This document shows positions 1 to 13,199 of a stretch of DNA of 64,000 nt, in pieces. The notes beneath the pieces were generated by a model. It ran no database searches and had not been told where the DNA came from. It worked only from the letters and a program-made list of their open reading frames with translations. Each line of letters begins with the position of its first letter. Position 1 is the first letter of the stretch. Location of the stretch: assembly GCA_019828545.1 (NCBI GenBank), contig JACVRA010000161.1:1-64000 (forward strand), given 5' to 3'. Source of the DNA: Paracamarosporium sp. OC-R06-R3 (lineage: Eukaryota; Ascomycota; Dothideomycetes; Pleosporales; Didymosphaeriaceae). A program made the translations under genes and the position numbers.

Positions 1-427
1 CGTGCATTGACTGCCAAGACACGGTAGTCTTGGCGCCCTACGGTACGTACCCCACAGCGGGCACGAGTAGCGCACCCCTCATGTTCATCCAACATTTGCG
101 TACACGATGACAAATACGATTTGCTATTTTGACGTTGAAAACTCGGAGATATCTCTGGAGCGAAAGACGGCTCCGTCATAATTAGCATGAGCGTCAGCTC
201 CGTCAGGCACACACGCGAGGTACACCGCCAACTACATGCATTTGTAAGGCAACTGGATGACCAATGCCTTAGGGTGTTATCTGTGAAGTTATGTGCGTAT
301 CCTCTAGCTACATGCTTAAGTATAAAACGTTGACCTTCGTTATAGATATAAACATCCAAGCACTTATCTTCTATAGATACGGATATTCATAGCTCCTCCT
401 ATTTCTAATCAACTCCGTTACTAAACA

Positions 428-1593
428 ATGTCTACCCGCAAGACCCTCGTACACAAGTCGAAAGGCGTTGCCGAAGTGCGAAGCGACGTGCCTCTCCCTA
501 AGCTTCGAGATGACTACATCATCGTCAAGACCAAAGCTGTGGCTCTGAATCCGACCGATTGGAAGAGTCTGAACGGACGACTGTCTCCGGGTGCGATTGT
601 TGGCTGCGACTATGCGGGCGTTGTGGAGGAGATTGGGCAAGCCGTCACGACACCTTTTAAGAAGGGAGACAAGGTTGCTGGGTTTGTCTTTGGAGGTGAG
701 TATTAATGGATGAGGTATACAAGAACGGACTGAGGACGCATCGTCTCCGAGTAACTTCAAGATACCCTATCAAAACGAGAATCTTCTTCAGTCTTGCCTT
801 CAGATTTTATCATGACTAATTACGTATAGGTAACCCCTACAATCACGACGACGGCGCGTTCGCGGATCGCATAACAGCGAAGGGTGACATCCAGATCCGA
901 ATCCCAGATAACGTCTCCTTTGAAGACGCCGCGACGCTAGGTGTTGGTATCACTACCGTCGGCCAAGGCCTCTACCAGTCCCTCGGCCTACCTCTTCCCC
1001 CAGCAAAAGTGCGCGAGCCCACTTCCATCCTGATCTACGGCGCCTCAACCGCAACCGGCACCCTCGCGGTCCAATACGCAAAGCTCGCTGGCCTCACCGT
1101 CATCGCCACCGCGTCGCCGCACAACTTCGACCTTGTCAAGGCCCTAGGTGCAGACCAAGTCTTCGACTACAAGGATCCCTCTTGCGGTGCAAAAATCCGC
1201 GAAGCTACGCAGGACAACTTGAAGCTAGCATTCGACACCATATCCGAGAAGGGCTCTACAGAGATCTGCTGCGATGCGATTAGCTCCAAGGGCGGACTAT
1301 GCTCGAGCTTGCTATTCCTGAAGGGTATGCCTAGGGAGGATGTAAGGAGCGCGGTGACGCTAGGGTATACCGTGCTAGGAGAGAAGTTTAACGAGAAGTT
1401 TCCGGCGAATCAAAATGATTTCGAATTCGGAGTCAGGTTCTGGCGCCTGAGCGAGGAGTTGATTAAAAGTGGTAAGATCAAGACGCATCCTGCGGAGGTT
1501 AGGGACGGCGGCTTGGAAGCTATTCCGCAGGGACTAGACGATTTGAAGGAGGGGAGGGTGAGCGGTGTGAAGTTGGTGTATCGGATAGATTAG
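428..1593 (+). CDS. MDR-family NAD(P)H oxidoreductase (enoyl reductase / quinone oxidoreductase-like)
   Basis: This is a medium-chain dehydrogenase/reductase without catalytic zinc, of the kind that includes fungal trans-acting enoyl reductases and zinc-binding-like alcohol dehydrogenases. Exon 1 is 428-695 and exon 2 is 830-1593. The intron (GTGAGT donor, CGTATAG acceptor) joins the frames through a split Gly codon and gives 343 residues. The N-terminal GroES-like part carries VALNPTDWK and IVGCDYAGVVEEIG. The Rossmann nucleotide-binding motif is YGASTATGTLAVQYA at about residues 196-210. The typical C-terminal VSGVKLVYRI is present. It stands alone here: no polyketide synthase is visible, so a role as a trans-enoyl reductase is not supported by context. 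The substrate is unknown, but the family call is firm. Confidence 0.9.
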
Positions 1594-1934
1594 TCGATAT
1601 TAAAACAGGCGCATCCTCGTTGTGCTAAGTCACGATGTTTTTACAGTGCTGTAGTCTGTTAAAAGCGCAAACGTCCACCGTAGCAATCTAGGCCGATGCT
1701 AAGCAAAAGAAATCGTGTATATTTGATGCCGTGTTTATTATATCAGATCCTGAACAATGTACTCACCTAACGACAAGGCGTTGAAAGGATGTTTCGGAGA
1801 GGTCCTTTACTTCACGACCGAGTTTGCGAGTTTTGTAGGCCCAGGGCTCGAACGAGCGACGATATCTAAATTCTGTATCACAACTACTACTCCTATCAGG
1901 ACTGTAGCTCAAATCTACAACTCCATCATAACCC
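1594..1934. other. Intergenic, convergent gene ends
   Basis: This stretch lies between two convergently transcribed genes, so it should hold both 3' ends. I see no coding signal or RNA gene in it. Confidence 0.5.
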
Positions 1935-4319
1935 TCAATACTTTATGTACATTTGATCGAAATGCGTCACATTCCACTCCCCAGTTTCAGTATTCAGGGT
2001 AAGATTAGTTTGTCTCATGCTGCCCCTCTGCAATGCACCAGCCTCCACACTACCATTCGCTACACTGCGCTGCAAATGATTTGCACCAGCCAGTACCGTG
2101 AAATTGGCGAGGCTGATCTCGAGTGGATTTCGGAATGCTATGGTAGGACAGCCTGTCGAATAGTCAGCTTGTTGCTTCTGCAGCCGAACGTTGAATCCTA
2201 AAAAAGAGAAGAAAAAGGTGGGGGGTAGTGGGTTGTGTTGAGGGAGATGAAGGTACACATACCGAAGTAGTTCGCTTTAATCTCAGTGGGTGAGATATGC
2301 AGCTCGTAATATCCTCTATAGTATCCCTCAGCCCATTGCAATTCTTCGTTGTCTCGGACTAGGCTTGGTGCTGCAGCATTTCCGAACGTGATGTTCGGCG
2401 CATAGCCAGAAGACGCGACTGCGGTTCCAGCAAATTCGACGCCAATAGAGCCGGCACCTGTGACCTGGTCGTACGACTTCTCATCTCTGTTTTTAGTTAG
2501 ACAACAAATTGAGCATCTACGGAGGTTTCCGAAGACTTACAACCATACAAGGTCCGAAACCCAGTTGGCATGAGAGTCACCTGCCAGGAAGACAGTATTG
2601 GAAATGCTGTTAGAGTAGAGGTGCTGTAGTGTGCGGTTTCGATTCGCGGTGTAACCCTGAAAATGTCAACTTACGACAACTACTTGCGAACGTCAAGAGA
2701 CTTACATCCCACTGGTCAGCATTGAGTCCGGTTTCGGTCCAGAACGGGACAAAAAGCCTTGAGAAAACGATCTGGTTTCCAATGATCCTCCAAGTGGCTC
2801 CTCTCTGTGCGGACTTTGAGAGTTGCCCATAAAACCAGTTTTCTTGGCGGCTGCCCATGAGGGTGCGACCAGCGTCATAGATAAGTTCCGCAACATAGTC
2901 ATCATTCCAATCTAGTGATGTGATCGAGCGGTCGTAGTTACGGGTGTCAAGCATGATAAGATCGAATAACTTGCCGATCTGGAAAGAGCGCCATATGCGA
3001 AGGTTATCGTCCATGTCCACTTGACGGATACTAACAACCTTGTCAGCTAGTCAAAACTTGATAAATACGAATGAAGACCCACGGCATCCATTCAAAATAC
3101 GCCCTAACAGCGTTCATCTTGCGCTGATCAACACTCACGCCTCCGTCCTGGCGGAAAGATTCCTCAGTGTTGTTTAGAACGCTCGAGCCATCTCGATAGC
3201 CGTTGTTTGATACCTCTTCGCATTGTCAGTAATAGAGCTTTGGAGTCACTCTCTGACGTACCATGATCGTCCCAGACAGGTATCCACGCGTATTGACGAT
3301 GCGAGAGAAGTAGGTCTTCGTCAGTACGATCTGCATCACAGTCAGCATCGATAATAACTCTCGAATAAGAAGCCCTACATTGAGCAAAGCGCGTGCGATA
3401 ATCTAGTTATGCGGTTAGCGGGAAACTTCGCAAGGAGGTGAAAGACAAACCGTAAAGTGTGAAAAGTTCATGGCTGGGATTTGTGGCCCTAGGATCTTTG
3501 CCTGGTGTACCCTTTGCATTTTCGTAGATATAGTCACCAAGGTGAACCTTCATAACGGTTAGTAATGTGGGAAGTCGAATGGTTGCGTTAACGAGACAAC
3601 GTACGACATAATCAATATTATCCTTGCGAGCGGCATTCCCGTATGAGTTGAAATACCCATTTGGATAGTTGTTGCAGGAATAAACCGCCAATCCAACTTT
3701 GGTGACATCATCATCTGCCTCAGGGCTTGTCTTTGTGCGGCCAAGAGGGCTCTTGTTGCCAGAGCCACAGACGTTGAATTGGTAGTAGTATTGTGTGAAA
3801 GGTTGGAGGTTCTTTGCTTCGAGCTGAATGTCATCAATATCATTCACCATCCAACAGGGATTATTCGGGGTATACCTTCACAGTGTAGTCAATGTCAGAA
3901 GTAGTGTATGCAGTTCCTTTATCAACGATTGAGGAAAAGCTTTTGTCAGTTCCAACTTTATACTCCACGCACACTGGATTTGGACTCGCTTTGATATAGG
4001 TTTCTGTGTCGTGATTGTAGAGTGGTACATTCCCCTCCACAGTTACATTGCTCGCATCGTTCTTCAATGTTGGTGAGACGCGCGTCCAGAGGATGACTGA
4101 ATTAGGCAACGGGTCACCAGAGGCTACTCCGTGCGTAAAGCTCAGTGCGTCGGGATCCCATGAGCGAGCCCGTAAGGCAGAACTTCGCTTTTCTACCTTC
4201 GGAAGGTTAATGCCTAAGGAATGATGGCGCCGAGAAGGCGATGCGTAGTTCAGGTTCGTGTGAAAAGCTGCCGTAGCTGCCGAAGCAAATGACAGCACTA
4301 TGAGCCAATAGGAAGTCAT
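1935..4319 (-). CDS. Secreted PhoD-like alkaline phosphatase/phosphodiesterase
   Basis: The PhoD family hydrolyses phosphate mono- or diesters with a metal centre. The start at 4319 gives a signal peptide (hydrophobic stretch ending SAATAAF), followed by the PhoD N-terminal segment with FTHGVASGDPLPNSVILWTRV. Later exons carry VGLAVYSCNNYPNGYFN, HLGDYIYEN, WIPVWDDH, the LIMLDTRNYDRS block and FLAGDSHANWVSDL. These supply the usual metal ligands (Asp, Asn, His) of the family. At least seven short introns interrupt the gene. One, at about 3873-3824 (GTATAC donor, CATTCAG acceptor), joins YTVK to LEAKNLQPF. The C-terminus ends FDQMYIKY. Total length is roughly 600 residues, as expected. Several potential N-glycosylation sites fit secretion or vacuolar targeting. 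Exact internal splice sites are approximate. Confidence 0.88.
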
Positions 4320-5290
4320 CTCGAAAGGATCGCGCTCGATAATCCCATCATTATAGAGAGATTAGACTTGAATATATACCTAAGCTCTGGTGCAGCGCCC
4401 ACTTCCGGTGTAGCAGCCATTGGTGAGACATCCATGTACATTTCGTATTACATTACGGCGGGGCAGTGTTTCTGCCTCGCATTCACCGCCGTTGCAGCTG
4501 ATGCTTAACACGAGTAAAGAAGGCAAGCCAATCATACCTTGCGCAATTAAAACATGTCAAGCTTTTTCCAAAGCTTCGAATACGGTGAACTACTCGTGCC
4601 AAAGCTGTTGCGTAGGATTGGCCAGGCTGATGTTCGCGCGGGATGAAGCGCGCGATCCTTCAACTATGGGAGTTGGAGTCTGCATAGTACATTCTGCAAC
4701 ACGGGTCACTGGATATGAAGTAGATGTGGATATAGCGTTCATTTCAGTATTTAGGGGGAACCGAGCGATTGGTGTGGCTCGCGGACCAACCTCCAACCCG
4801 AATAAACATAGCAAGTGAACGCAAAAACCTGCAATGAAATGATGAACCAATAAAGTGCATCCTAAAATACAGTCATGATGAACAAGTGCTCGGCTACAGT
4901 GTATATCTTCGTATTGTGATATTCCATCACGTTGATACTTGAAAACTTTTCAGAAGTCAGATCGAGTGGTTGTGGGGACCGGGCGGGTCGGCTCCAGGCT
5001 CCAGGCTCCAGGCTCCAGAGTGAAGCTACGCACTTCTGAATGCTGTACCGTTACTAATCTGTGGGTTTATATGGTTCTGCTCGTCAACAGTCTCCTTTGG
5101 AGTCGTTGTGAATGTATAGTTTGGTGAGGATAGCGAGGAGTCATGCCTTGGAGAAGTCGAGTATTTCACTGTGCAGGCTGCAAAGCCTTGCGATCTGGCT
5201 CAGAAGACACAGAATCGCAACGCCTTTGTTCTACACACGCACGATGAGTTGAAGTCAGATGTAGTAGTCGGTTTTGATGTACTCGTGATC
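4320..5290. other. Intergenic region, no recognised gene
   Basis: The segment lies upstream of the PhoD-like gene and downstream of the F-box gene. The open frames here are short and overlap on both strands, and I recognise no family. It contains a short GGCTCCA tandem repeat, listed separately. Confidence 0.5.
4990..5018. repeat. Tandem heptamer GGCTCCA, four copies
   Basis: Four perfect head-to-tail copies of GGCTCCA lie in non-coding DNA. This is a microsatellite-like array with no sign of function. Confidence 0.9.
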
Positions 5291-6742
5291 CTACTCTTGA
5301 ATCGGTTGTTCATCCTCCTCTTCTCCACCGTTGTCTTCATGGTCTTCATCTTCCTCGTCGTCCATATCGTCGTCCTCGCTGGAATCGTGACTCTCTGAAC
5401 GTGGCGGCCATGCGACTTCCATTTTTTTGATAAGCTGAGGCATCCAGACGTTCATGTCGCCAGAGCACTCATGGCTAACTTTGCCATCTAAAAAACGGAC
5501 TTGCAAAGGGAAGAGACTTCTGTATTGCTGGGAAAGACATCCGATGTTCATCCTGGTCAAATGCGTCGTCGTTAAAATATCTCGGAGCATGCGAGGCCAG
5601 GGGTTATAACGGTTCTCAGAATCCTTCCAACGATCATCGTCATCGCCATCCAAGGTTATCTTCCAAAAGCTAACATGATTGAGAGTTGTGGAGAATCTAC
5701 CAATCAACTGGACCAATGGACTGGGAAATATAGACATCATGCCAAGGTCAAGACGTTGGAGGACGGGTAAGAGATTAGGTGTTATGCTCAACCGTTCTAG
5801 GGCGTTGGAGGCTGGAACAGTGTCGATTTTCTGAGAATTCAGTCGAAGATGACTAAGAGAAGACGTCCGGAGAAGAAATGCTTCGAGATATAAGGGGCTC
5901 AGCGTCATGTTTCCAGATATGTCAGCAAAAAGATTCAGTGTTAGCAACACTTGTCGCAATCCATCTAGCACCGTGTCCATTCCTTGGGTCGCTGAGGGAA
6001 GGAAGAAGGCTGAGTCAGTCAGTCCAGTTGAACTCGTTCGTAGTATAGCTTCGACAGAGGGAACAGCTCGATCGGCATCGGCAAGTGCTTGAATGAGCAG
6101 TACAAAGATCTGCGAAGCAAAGACACTTGAACCTGTCCGAAGATCGCATGCAATCTCGCGAGAAATTGTCGGTGCACCGTAGCTACGCCAACGATCGCCA
6201 TCACGCACTCGTCCAAGGGCGCTGTAGTCGCGTAACCCCAACGTGGTCAAATTAGGCAGATTGCGGAAAGCCTCGACAAGCATTTGTCGATCACGTCCTG
6301 AACTCATTAGAGTAAATTGGTCTGCGTGAGCATCACGAAAAGCTTCTACTTCAGCATCGTTCGTGTTGCGGGGCAGCCAAGGAACAGTGGCCGCGAAGGA
6401 TTCCAAGCCGATTATCACATGTTCCAAAGTCTTCTTGAGCGCGTCATGCCTGGAAATGTCGACGAGGGTTTGCAGACTTGACGTGGTAAGCATGAACTGC
6501 TTTTTCGTAAAGAATTCCTTGGCAAACGTATCGAATAACGCCTTCTCGATATGTTTGTTGGTGAGTCGGAGGGCGCCGAGATCCTTGGTAGGGAGGTACG
6601 TCGCAATGCTTTGAAAGTCAGTGGATTCGACCTTGATTTTTTTTTTTGAAACAGCATCAGGTACGGAGACTCGCGTCGTTCGTCAAACTTACATGTGCAC
6701 AAGCAGCTCGAGCGGCAGCCCGGTGAGGCTCGCGGTTGCCAT
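5291..6742 (-). CDS. F-box-like protein with acidic C-terminal tail
   Basis: Exon 1 (6742-6693) encodes MATASLTGLPLELLVH. A GTAAGT intron ends before 6608, and exon 2 (6608-5291) continues IIATYLPTKDLGALRLTNKHIEKALFDTF in part, which is a typical F-box opening (LPxELL...I..YL...DL..LRLTNK). The predicted length is 455 residues. The middle has leucine-rich, LRR-like spacing (LTTLGLRDYSALG, LQRLDLGMMSIF, LTRMNIGCLSQQY), as in fungal F-box proteins that select substrates for SCF ubiquitin ligases. The last 35 residues or so are almost entirely Asp/Glu. The F-box call rests on the N-terminal motif that appears only after splicing. The substrate is unknown. Confidence 0.75.
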
Positions 6743-7045
6743 AGTGCTGTATCGGAGCTATGTGGCCTCTCTATAGTTGGAAGGAGGTATGCCTTTACAA
6801 TTAGACTGGGAAGCGTTGAAGGAGCGTGTGAGGCAGAAGCGTCGCACGGAACGCGGGGCCAGGCAGCAAGCGCGCTAAGTCGCGTCATCACCTGACTCTT
6901 GTCCAATCACAGCGTAGGAGCTGCAAGTAAAGGAACAGCGTCATTCCACTTCCTTCCCTCACCTTTCGAGGGCCATTGCGCTTCTATTCCCGCTATTCAC
7001 TAATCTCTGTCCCTTCCGCTCATCAACTGCTCCACGTCGCTCGCA
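6743..7045. promoter_or_regulatory. Divergent promoter region between F-box and PARP genes
   Basis: About 300 bp separate two divergent start codons, so both promoters must lie here. The part next to the PARP start is rich in pyrimidines (CTTCC/CCTTTCG runs), as is common in fungal 5' leaders. No specific operator is recognised. Confidence 0.45.
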
Positions 7046-9431
7046 ATGCGTTCTAAACTGCCCCTCGTGGGCTACACGGTCGCTCTTAGCGGCACATTTA
7101 GCGGTATGACCCACACGGCGATACAGAAGACCATCGTCACTCTCGGCGGAAGTGTTGCGAAGAGTGTGACTGCAGACACGAACATCCTCGTTTCTACGCC
7201 GGCCGATGTCAACAAAAGCTCCAAAAAAGTCCTAGATGCACAGTCGAACGGTATACCCGTTGTGTCCATTGATTGGCTGAGCGAGGCTGAGTTGAGCCCG
7301 AATTCGGTCACCCCTGACGACTTCCTGCTGGTCGCTGGATCGGCGCCTACTACTGATGCGAAAGGCAAGGGCAAGAAGCGTGCAGCATCGCCTGATCACT
7401 CCAACGCACCCACATCCAAGGCCCCAAAGATCGTCCCGCCAGCTGCAGCACCGAAGGTGGAGCCGAAAGTTGGAGAAGGATCCGTATTGAAGTCACGTGA
7501 CGTCAATATTCCTCTCGACGAAGGATGTCCGCTACAGACTTATCGCGTCTATGTGGATGAAGACGGCGTCGTCTATGATGCGTCTCTAAACAAAACTGAT
7601 GCGTCTGCGAACAACAATAAATTTTATCGTGTTCAGGTCGGTTGCTCTCTATGTTCGAGTAGTACGCCTCACGCTGACCTTTCTAGCTTTTGTACAACCC
7701 AAATACCGGTGACTACAAGACGTGGACGCGTTGGGGGCGCGTAGGAGATCGAGGTCAGAGCAAAGTCCTTGGTACGGGTGGCCTCGGCGATGCCTTAACG
7801 AACTTCAATAAAAAGTTCAAAGAGAAAAGCAAATTGTCTTGGGATGATCGTGGTGCCGAGCCGAAGAAAGGTATGTGGGAGGCGTCTGTATAAGGAAGTT
7901 TCAAGATCCCTGTGTCTGTACTGAATCAGGAGCTAACTTGGTCACAATATTTAGGTGGCTATGCTTACGTGGAACGTAGCTACGAGCCCGATTCTGATGA
8001 TGAGGACGTCTTTGAGGCTACAGCCAATGGCGGTCGTGAGTCTCGGGGTGTTTCTCCCGCCAAATCAACGCTCGCTGTCCCTGTACAGTCTCTCATGCAA
8101 CTCATATTCAACCAGCAATACATGAATGAGGCTATGAGTGACCTAAATTACGATGCCAACAAAATGCCTTTGGGGAAGCTGAGCAAGGCTACTATCAACC
8201 GTGGTTTCCAGACTCTCACTGCATTGGCGACAATGCTCAAGGATGCACTTTCTTCCCAACAAGAAATTGAGGAATTGTCAAACCGGTACTACTCTTTGAT
8301 ACCACACAACTTTGGTCGAGCGCGTCCTCCCGTCATCGGCGATCCTGGCACACTAAAACGGGAGGTCGAACTGCTAGACTCGCTTGGTGATATGAAGGAA
8401 GCAGCTGAGCTCATGAAGAAAGACCTGAACAGTGCAGAGAAGATCCACGCTCTAGATCGCCAATTCCAAAGCCTTGGTCTTGATGAGATGTCGGTCATTG
8501 ATCCGTATAGCAGCGAGTACCAAGAACTTGCAGAGTATCTGGTCAACACTAGGGGCGCAACTCACGGCATCACCTACCAAGTCGAAAACATCTTCCGGAT
8601 CGAGCGACAAGGAGAGCTCGATCGGTTCCAAAAGAGCAATTTTGCCAACATCAAGAGTGACCGACGCTTGCTCTGGCATGGATCTCGAGGTGCGTGTGAC
8701 TCTGTACTGCTTATCCTAGTGCAGCATATGCTAGTCATCATTTTGACATGGTGCTGCGTCTCTCCCGCTATGTCAAAACCAATATGACATACTCAGATTG
8801 GTGCATTGTGTTTTACTGATTTTGCTTCAGCAACCAATTTCGGAGGCATCCTTAGTCAGGGTCTCCGCATAGCACCGCCCGAAGCTCCAGTCTCTGGGTA
8901 CATGTTCGGTAAAGGCATATACCTTGCTGATATGTCGTCCAAATCCGCAAACTACTGCTGTTCATACAACAGTGGAGGCCATGCTCTTCTCTTACTCTGC
9001 GAAGCCGAACTCGGACAACCTATGAATGAGCTGACAGATGCTTCATATACCGCTGGAGAAGACGCTTATGCGAATGGAAACTGGTCTACCTGGGGAAAGG
9101 GCATGACGGGTCCACTCGCATGGAAGGATGCGGCCTGCGTGCATCCCTCTCTTCGTGGAGTGAAAATGGTAAGTACCCGGTACATGTGTCTTCCATGCCG
9201 AAGGCTTGGGCATAAACCCTATATGCCGGGTCAACAGCCTAAAACGAGCACCCAGATCTCTTCATACTTTAAGCTCTCATGGACTACTGCTAACGTAATG
9301 ATTTACAGCCCGACACCAGCATACTTCCAGCTGCCACCAATGTCCGCGGTGCCTACCTCCAGTATAACGAGTACATTGCCTACGACGTTGCCCAAGTCCG
9401 CCTTCGCTATCTTTTCCGAGTCCGCATGTGA
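7046..9431 (+). CDS. Poly(ADP-ribose) polymerase (BRCT-WGR-PARP)
   Basis: This nuclear enzyme transfers ADP-ribose from NAD+ to proteins in DNA-damage signalling. Five exons (7046-7636, 7687-7870, 7955-8689, 8831-9168, 9309-9431) join in frame to 656 residues. Order: BRCT domain (residues 1-95, including [11 protein letters not shown]), a Lys/Pro/Ala linker with an NLS-like KGKKRAASP, a WGR domain ([15 protein letters not shown]), the helical regulatory domain ([17 protein letters not shown]), then the catalytic fold. The catalytic H-Y-E triad is visible as [16 protein letters not shown] and YNEYIAYD. The C-terminus [10 protein letters not shown] is family-typical. There are no N-terminal zinc fingers, which is normal for fungal PARPs such as the single Aspergillus enzyme. 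The gene appears intact. Confidence 0.95.
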
Positions 9432-12354
9432 TTCGTACTTTGCACCATGTGCCACATGGTCCGCCATCATATGTTATGATGCCTGTTTCTTCCACCATCT
9501 CACGCGCTTTCCCAGCATAAGGTAGCGTGAAGTATCCCTGCACAACGGCTTACTCTGGGTATGAAAAATAGCGATCAATGTGGCGCTAGCCACCAAAGCA
9601 TTTATGGCCAGGAAGATACTACCAAATAATATAGGAGGTCAGAGTGGTAGCTTTAGCCTCCATATCGGTTTCAATGAGCACTAAAGGAGCATGGCGATGA
9701 TGGATCTTTCAACTGATATCATCTTAGCTGTATATCAAACAATGAACCAATGTTCACAATTTTTTTTGCAATTCTTTCGTGTAGTTAAAAATGCGATCGT
9801 TTTGATCACATGCAGTGCCCCATGTATATTGTAACGATCACTGCCATGCGAAAAGAAAAAAAGGCCCGGGATTTCCACGATGTAAATGTGGCGCAAGATC
9901 AATATCTAACGCTTCAAAAACTTACGATCAGATGGTTGTTAATGATGTGCTGTCTAATAGTAATATCTGGCAGTGATTGCTTCGGTCACTATGCCCCCTG
10001 CGACCGGGATATAAGTAACAGGAATTATTCAAGAGTTCAAGAATCCTACCAACTGGTTCTATGCATGAGAATGCTCGTCAATCTATGATGAAGTTCGCGT
10101 TTCTGATACCAGAATAGTCAGTTTAAGGAGAACAATCACTTGATTGATAGACTCTCATGTTGGTGCCTTGATTAGGGCACCAACTCATGAACCATGGCAG
10201 ATACTATCGTGTATCACTGGGAGACACGTGATAAGGCTTCCAACATGTCATGTCACACGAAGAGCGGCAATGTGTGGATCTATAGTAAGAGAGGTTGGTG
10301 GAAGATGGGCTGTTCCGGGTCGGAAAGTGTAAGGAATAGGCAGTGGAGATGCCAGTAAATGCGTACCGACGGGCAGGAATGTATAGAGCTGGTGGTGGTA
10401 TTCTGCAGGCCGATGCACCTGACGATACTTGAAGGAAGCAACTATCTTGGTTTAAATAGATAAAGAACGATTGAGTGATGAATCTAGTGTTTGCTAGTAT
10501 ATCAAGACATGATTAAAATGAAGAATTGAGAGCTAAAATTCCTTATTTGCGGTACCAAAATTATATACGTGACACAAAGGCGGAAATTTGCATCATCGGA
10601 ACGACATTCGAGGTTCGATGTGGCTTCGGATGTAATGGAGGGTTCAGTGTGCGGGCTTGGTGGCGTTGAGCGCTTCATGGCCTGGTTTAATAGCTTGAGA
10701 TCGGGCGATCGAAGGTAGGAGCAAGAAAAATCTGATTCTGTACGTCCTATCATGTGGATGGCTGCGACTGTTCATACCGGTGAATCGCGAGTGGGTCTTC
10801 GGGTCGGGATCTCAAACAACCCCCTGCTTCCAGTACCTTAATGTACGACCATCGCTACCGTTAGCCTCACTCGTCACCATGCATACGCATGTAAACACCA
10901 TTTCGTTCTAGTGCTTGTGGATCAGGGAGTCTCGATTGCGTTCAAGAAATAAGCAGCAGCGTTAGAGCCATTACGCGACGTGGTATCAGAATTGTCAGTC
11001 AGTTATGAAGCAGTACATTGAGTCCTAGAGACCCGTCAAACCTGCACATAGAAGGCACCCAAAATTAGGTTCCCGATATTATTCTTTGCGAATCGCCAGC
11101 CATGCGAATGTAATTGTTAGGAAAGGTGCTGGGTACACGCTATAGTAGAGCGAGGCGTTCATATCTAGAACACTCGTCGCTTGCTCATGTGCGGGTAGTC
11201 ATACGATGGCCCGTATGCGCTGTAGAAACGTGGAATTTTCGCAACTACATCGACAAAGTGAGCAGAATTTTTTGTTCAGAAAAGAAAAAGTAAACGAAAA
11301 CTGTTTTGAAACATTCTTCTGTTAGTTAAAACAACTGAAAAAGCTTGGCATCATGAAAACCCGGTCTCAGGTAACGAGAGCTCTCAAGACAGTTAAGTTT
11401 GTGGAAGCAATCTCCATATCCCTGCGACGTGACCGTGACGAGACTAGAGTAGCTTTGAGATGGTCGAGAGGTTGCTAAAGTAGTTGTCAACGGCAGAAGG
11501 CTGCACATATTGTATGTTCCTGGTAGACGCGTGGCGAGGGACGAGGGACCAGAGACCAAATCTGCTCCGGGTTCTACCATTACCCGGTGGTTATAGTGTC
11601 TGAGTATCTGCATTCGCCTACAGTATCTGATGGAGCCATGCTGAGCACTCACGGTATCAAATGTAGAATGAGCGAGTCTCCAGCGCCACCCTGCAGTGTA
11701 TTTTTTAATCAAATGTTACAGCTCACACAACATATCTAGTTCCCGTTATCGCTCAATTCATCAGTAGGAGAAGACTGATGTGCGGATCTGTGCAATTGCC
11801 GTACTGGTGTTCGAATCTATCAGCAAGCTTCCTTTCATTGGTTCATGCACGCTTCCCATTCGTCTCGTATCAATCCGACTAGGCGGGTAGTTTGTGCGAG
11901 GGTACGACAAGCCCTTCTAGTTAGGTTACAGACTCACCGCTGAGTTATTCGCGATGTCCAGGTGGGCGCTCGGAACTGGTCTCTCGGCTACTGCAAGTGG
12001 TCGCCCTGTCATGTATTGCTTGTAGTAATTGACAGATGCCATCTGCCCTACACAAAGTCCCGTCACACATGCGCTAATTTAAAGCCTCTCGATATGTCTC
12101 TTTGCTTAGGGTAGTAAATTTTGCTATAAGACTACATCTCCACAATCCACAATCCACCATCAGCTATCACTTCCATTCTTTCTCCCTTCACCTTCGCAAC
12201 GCCTTGCTCGGCGTCATAGTTGAGCTTAATCACAACAAATAGATCACATATGTGGGTCAATAACCTTCGAGTTCCAGACCTTAATGTTTCCTCCGTCTGA
12301 CACTTACAAGATTCGGGCGAAATTAGCTCTGCTCTTAAAGTGCATGTCGGAAGA
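9432..12354. other. 2.9-kb gene-poor intergenic region
   Basis: I found no family-recognisable frame on either strand. The longest open frames are about 90-130 codons without coding-like composition or plausible introns. I see no transposase, long terminal repeats or strong C-to-T (RIP-like) bias. Small non-coding RNAs cannot be excluded. Confidence 0.5.
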
Positions 12355-13199
12355 ATGTCTGAACTGGAGAGATATCAAAAGACGGCCATCAAGAAGTTCA
12401 TGAAGAATGGGTTTAATCCACGAAGTATCGTGGAAGCTTCGCAAGGCAATGAAAGCGGAACGATAAACCTCTTACAAGCGCTTCAATGCACGGCTCGGAC
12501 TATCGATTTTCATGACAGTTATGGTTTGGATATCGTACATCTCGCTCAGTTGTACAAGCAACTGGGACATGGCGTGTTCGAGGGCCATTTGAATGATCTC
12601 GTACGAATGCCACCTGACACCTTACTGAAAGGCATACGAGATGTCGGTATGCTACCAAAACCTCTATGATCTCCCCTACTTACATGCTTCTAGAGCAGGA
12701 GATAATACCGAACGGTTCGTCTGCAGCTATAGACCACGATCGGGAGCATGCTACGCCCAATAGGTCGGCATCATCGCTCAATGTCCTAGGGAAGAAACGA
12801 ATTCTCCTGACCTTCTGCGATTCGGGCTGCCCCCAATATACTCGCAAGGGACATTTCATAAACCATGGTCTTACCAAGCATAGCAATAAGCTCCCCACTG
12901 GCACTCACCCAATCCATTGCTGTGACGAGTCTTTCTCGGACCCCAAAAAATATCTTGCACACTGCTGGGATATAGACCATCATTTCCGCGGATACATCTC
13001 GTTCATAAAGCCAAGCGAGGCTGCTCGTATTGCTCAACAGGAACCGTTATCCAGCTTCAATCCTTCGCCATTCTCAATGCCTAATCTTTCTACTGGTGCA
13101 CAGCTACCTCCTGCAATGGCAACGGAACCAAACAATACGATACACTATGTTGGCGACGATTCGGTGTCCATAACAGGAACTATGAGTGCTTATCATTGA
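12355..13199 (+). CDS. Hypothetical protein with two C2H2-like zinc-binding segments
   Basis: Exons 12355-12646 and 12694-13199 join through a GTATGC...TTCTAG intron (split Glu codon) to 265 residues. The N-terminal third begins MSELERYQKTAIKKFMKNGF and is helical-looking. Residues from about 140 contain FCDSGCPQYTRKGHFINHGLTKH, spaced like a degenerate C2H2 finger, and then HCCDESFSDPKKYLAHCWDIDHH, a second one with C-F-L-H-H spacing. These may bind nucleic acid or be structural. I do not recognise the family. The intron and the cysteine/histidine spacing support a real gene, but its function is open. The first ATG in the open frame was taken as the start. Confidence 0.6.

Noticed and set aside
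4990..5018. GGCTCCA array considered as a CRISPR or regulatory array
   Set aside because: Only four contiguous heptamers without spacers; a microsatellite.
11326..11712. 128-codon minus-strand open frame in the 2.9-kb gap
   Set aside because: No recognisable family or intron support, in a region with several similar random frames on both strands.
9432..12354. Search for transposon or RIP-degraded element in the large gap
   Set aside because: No terminal repeats, no transposase remnants and no marked TA-dinucleotide excess were visible by eye.
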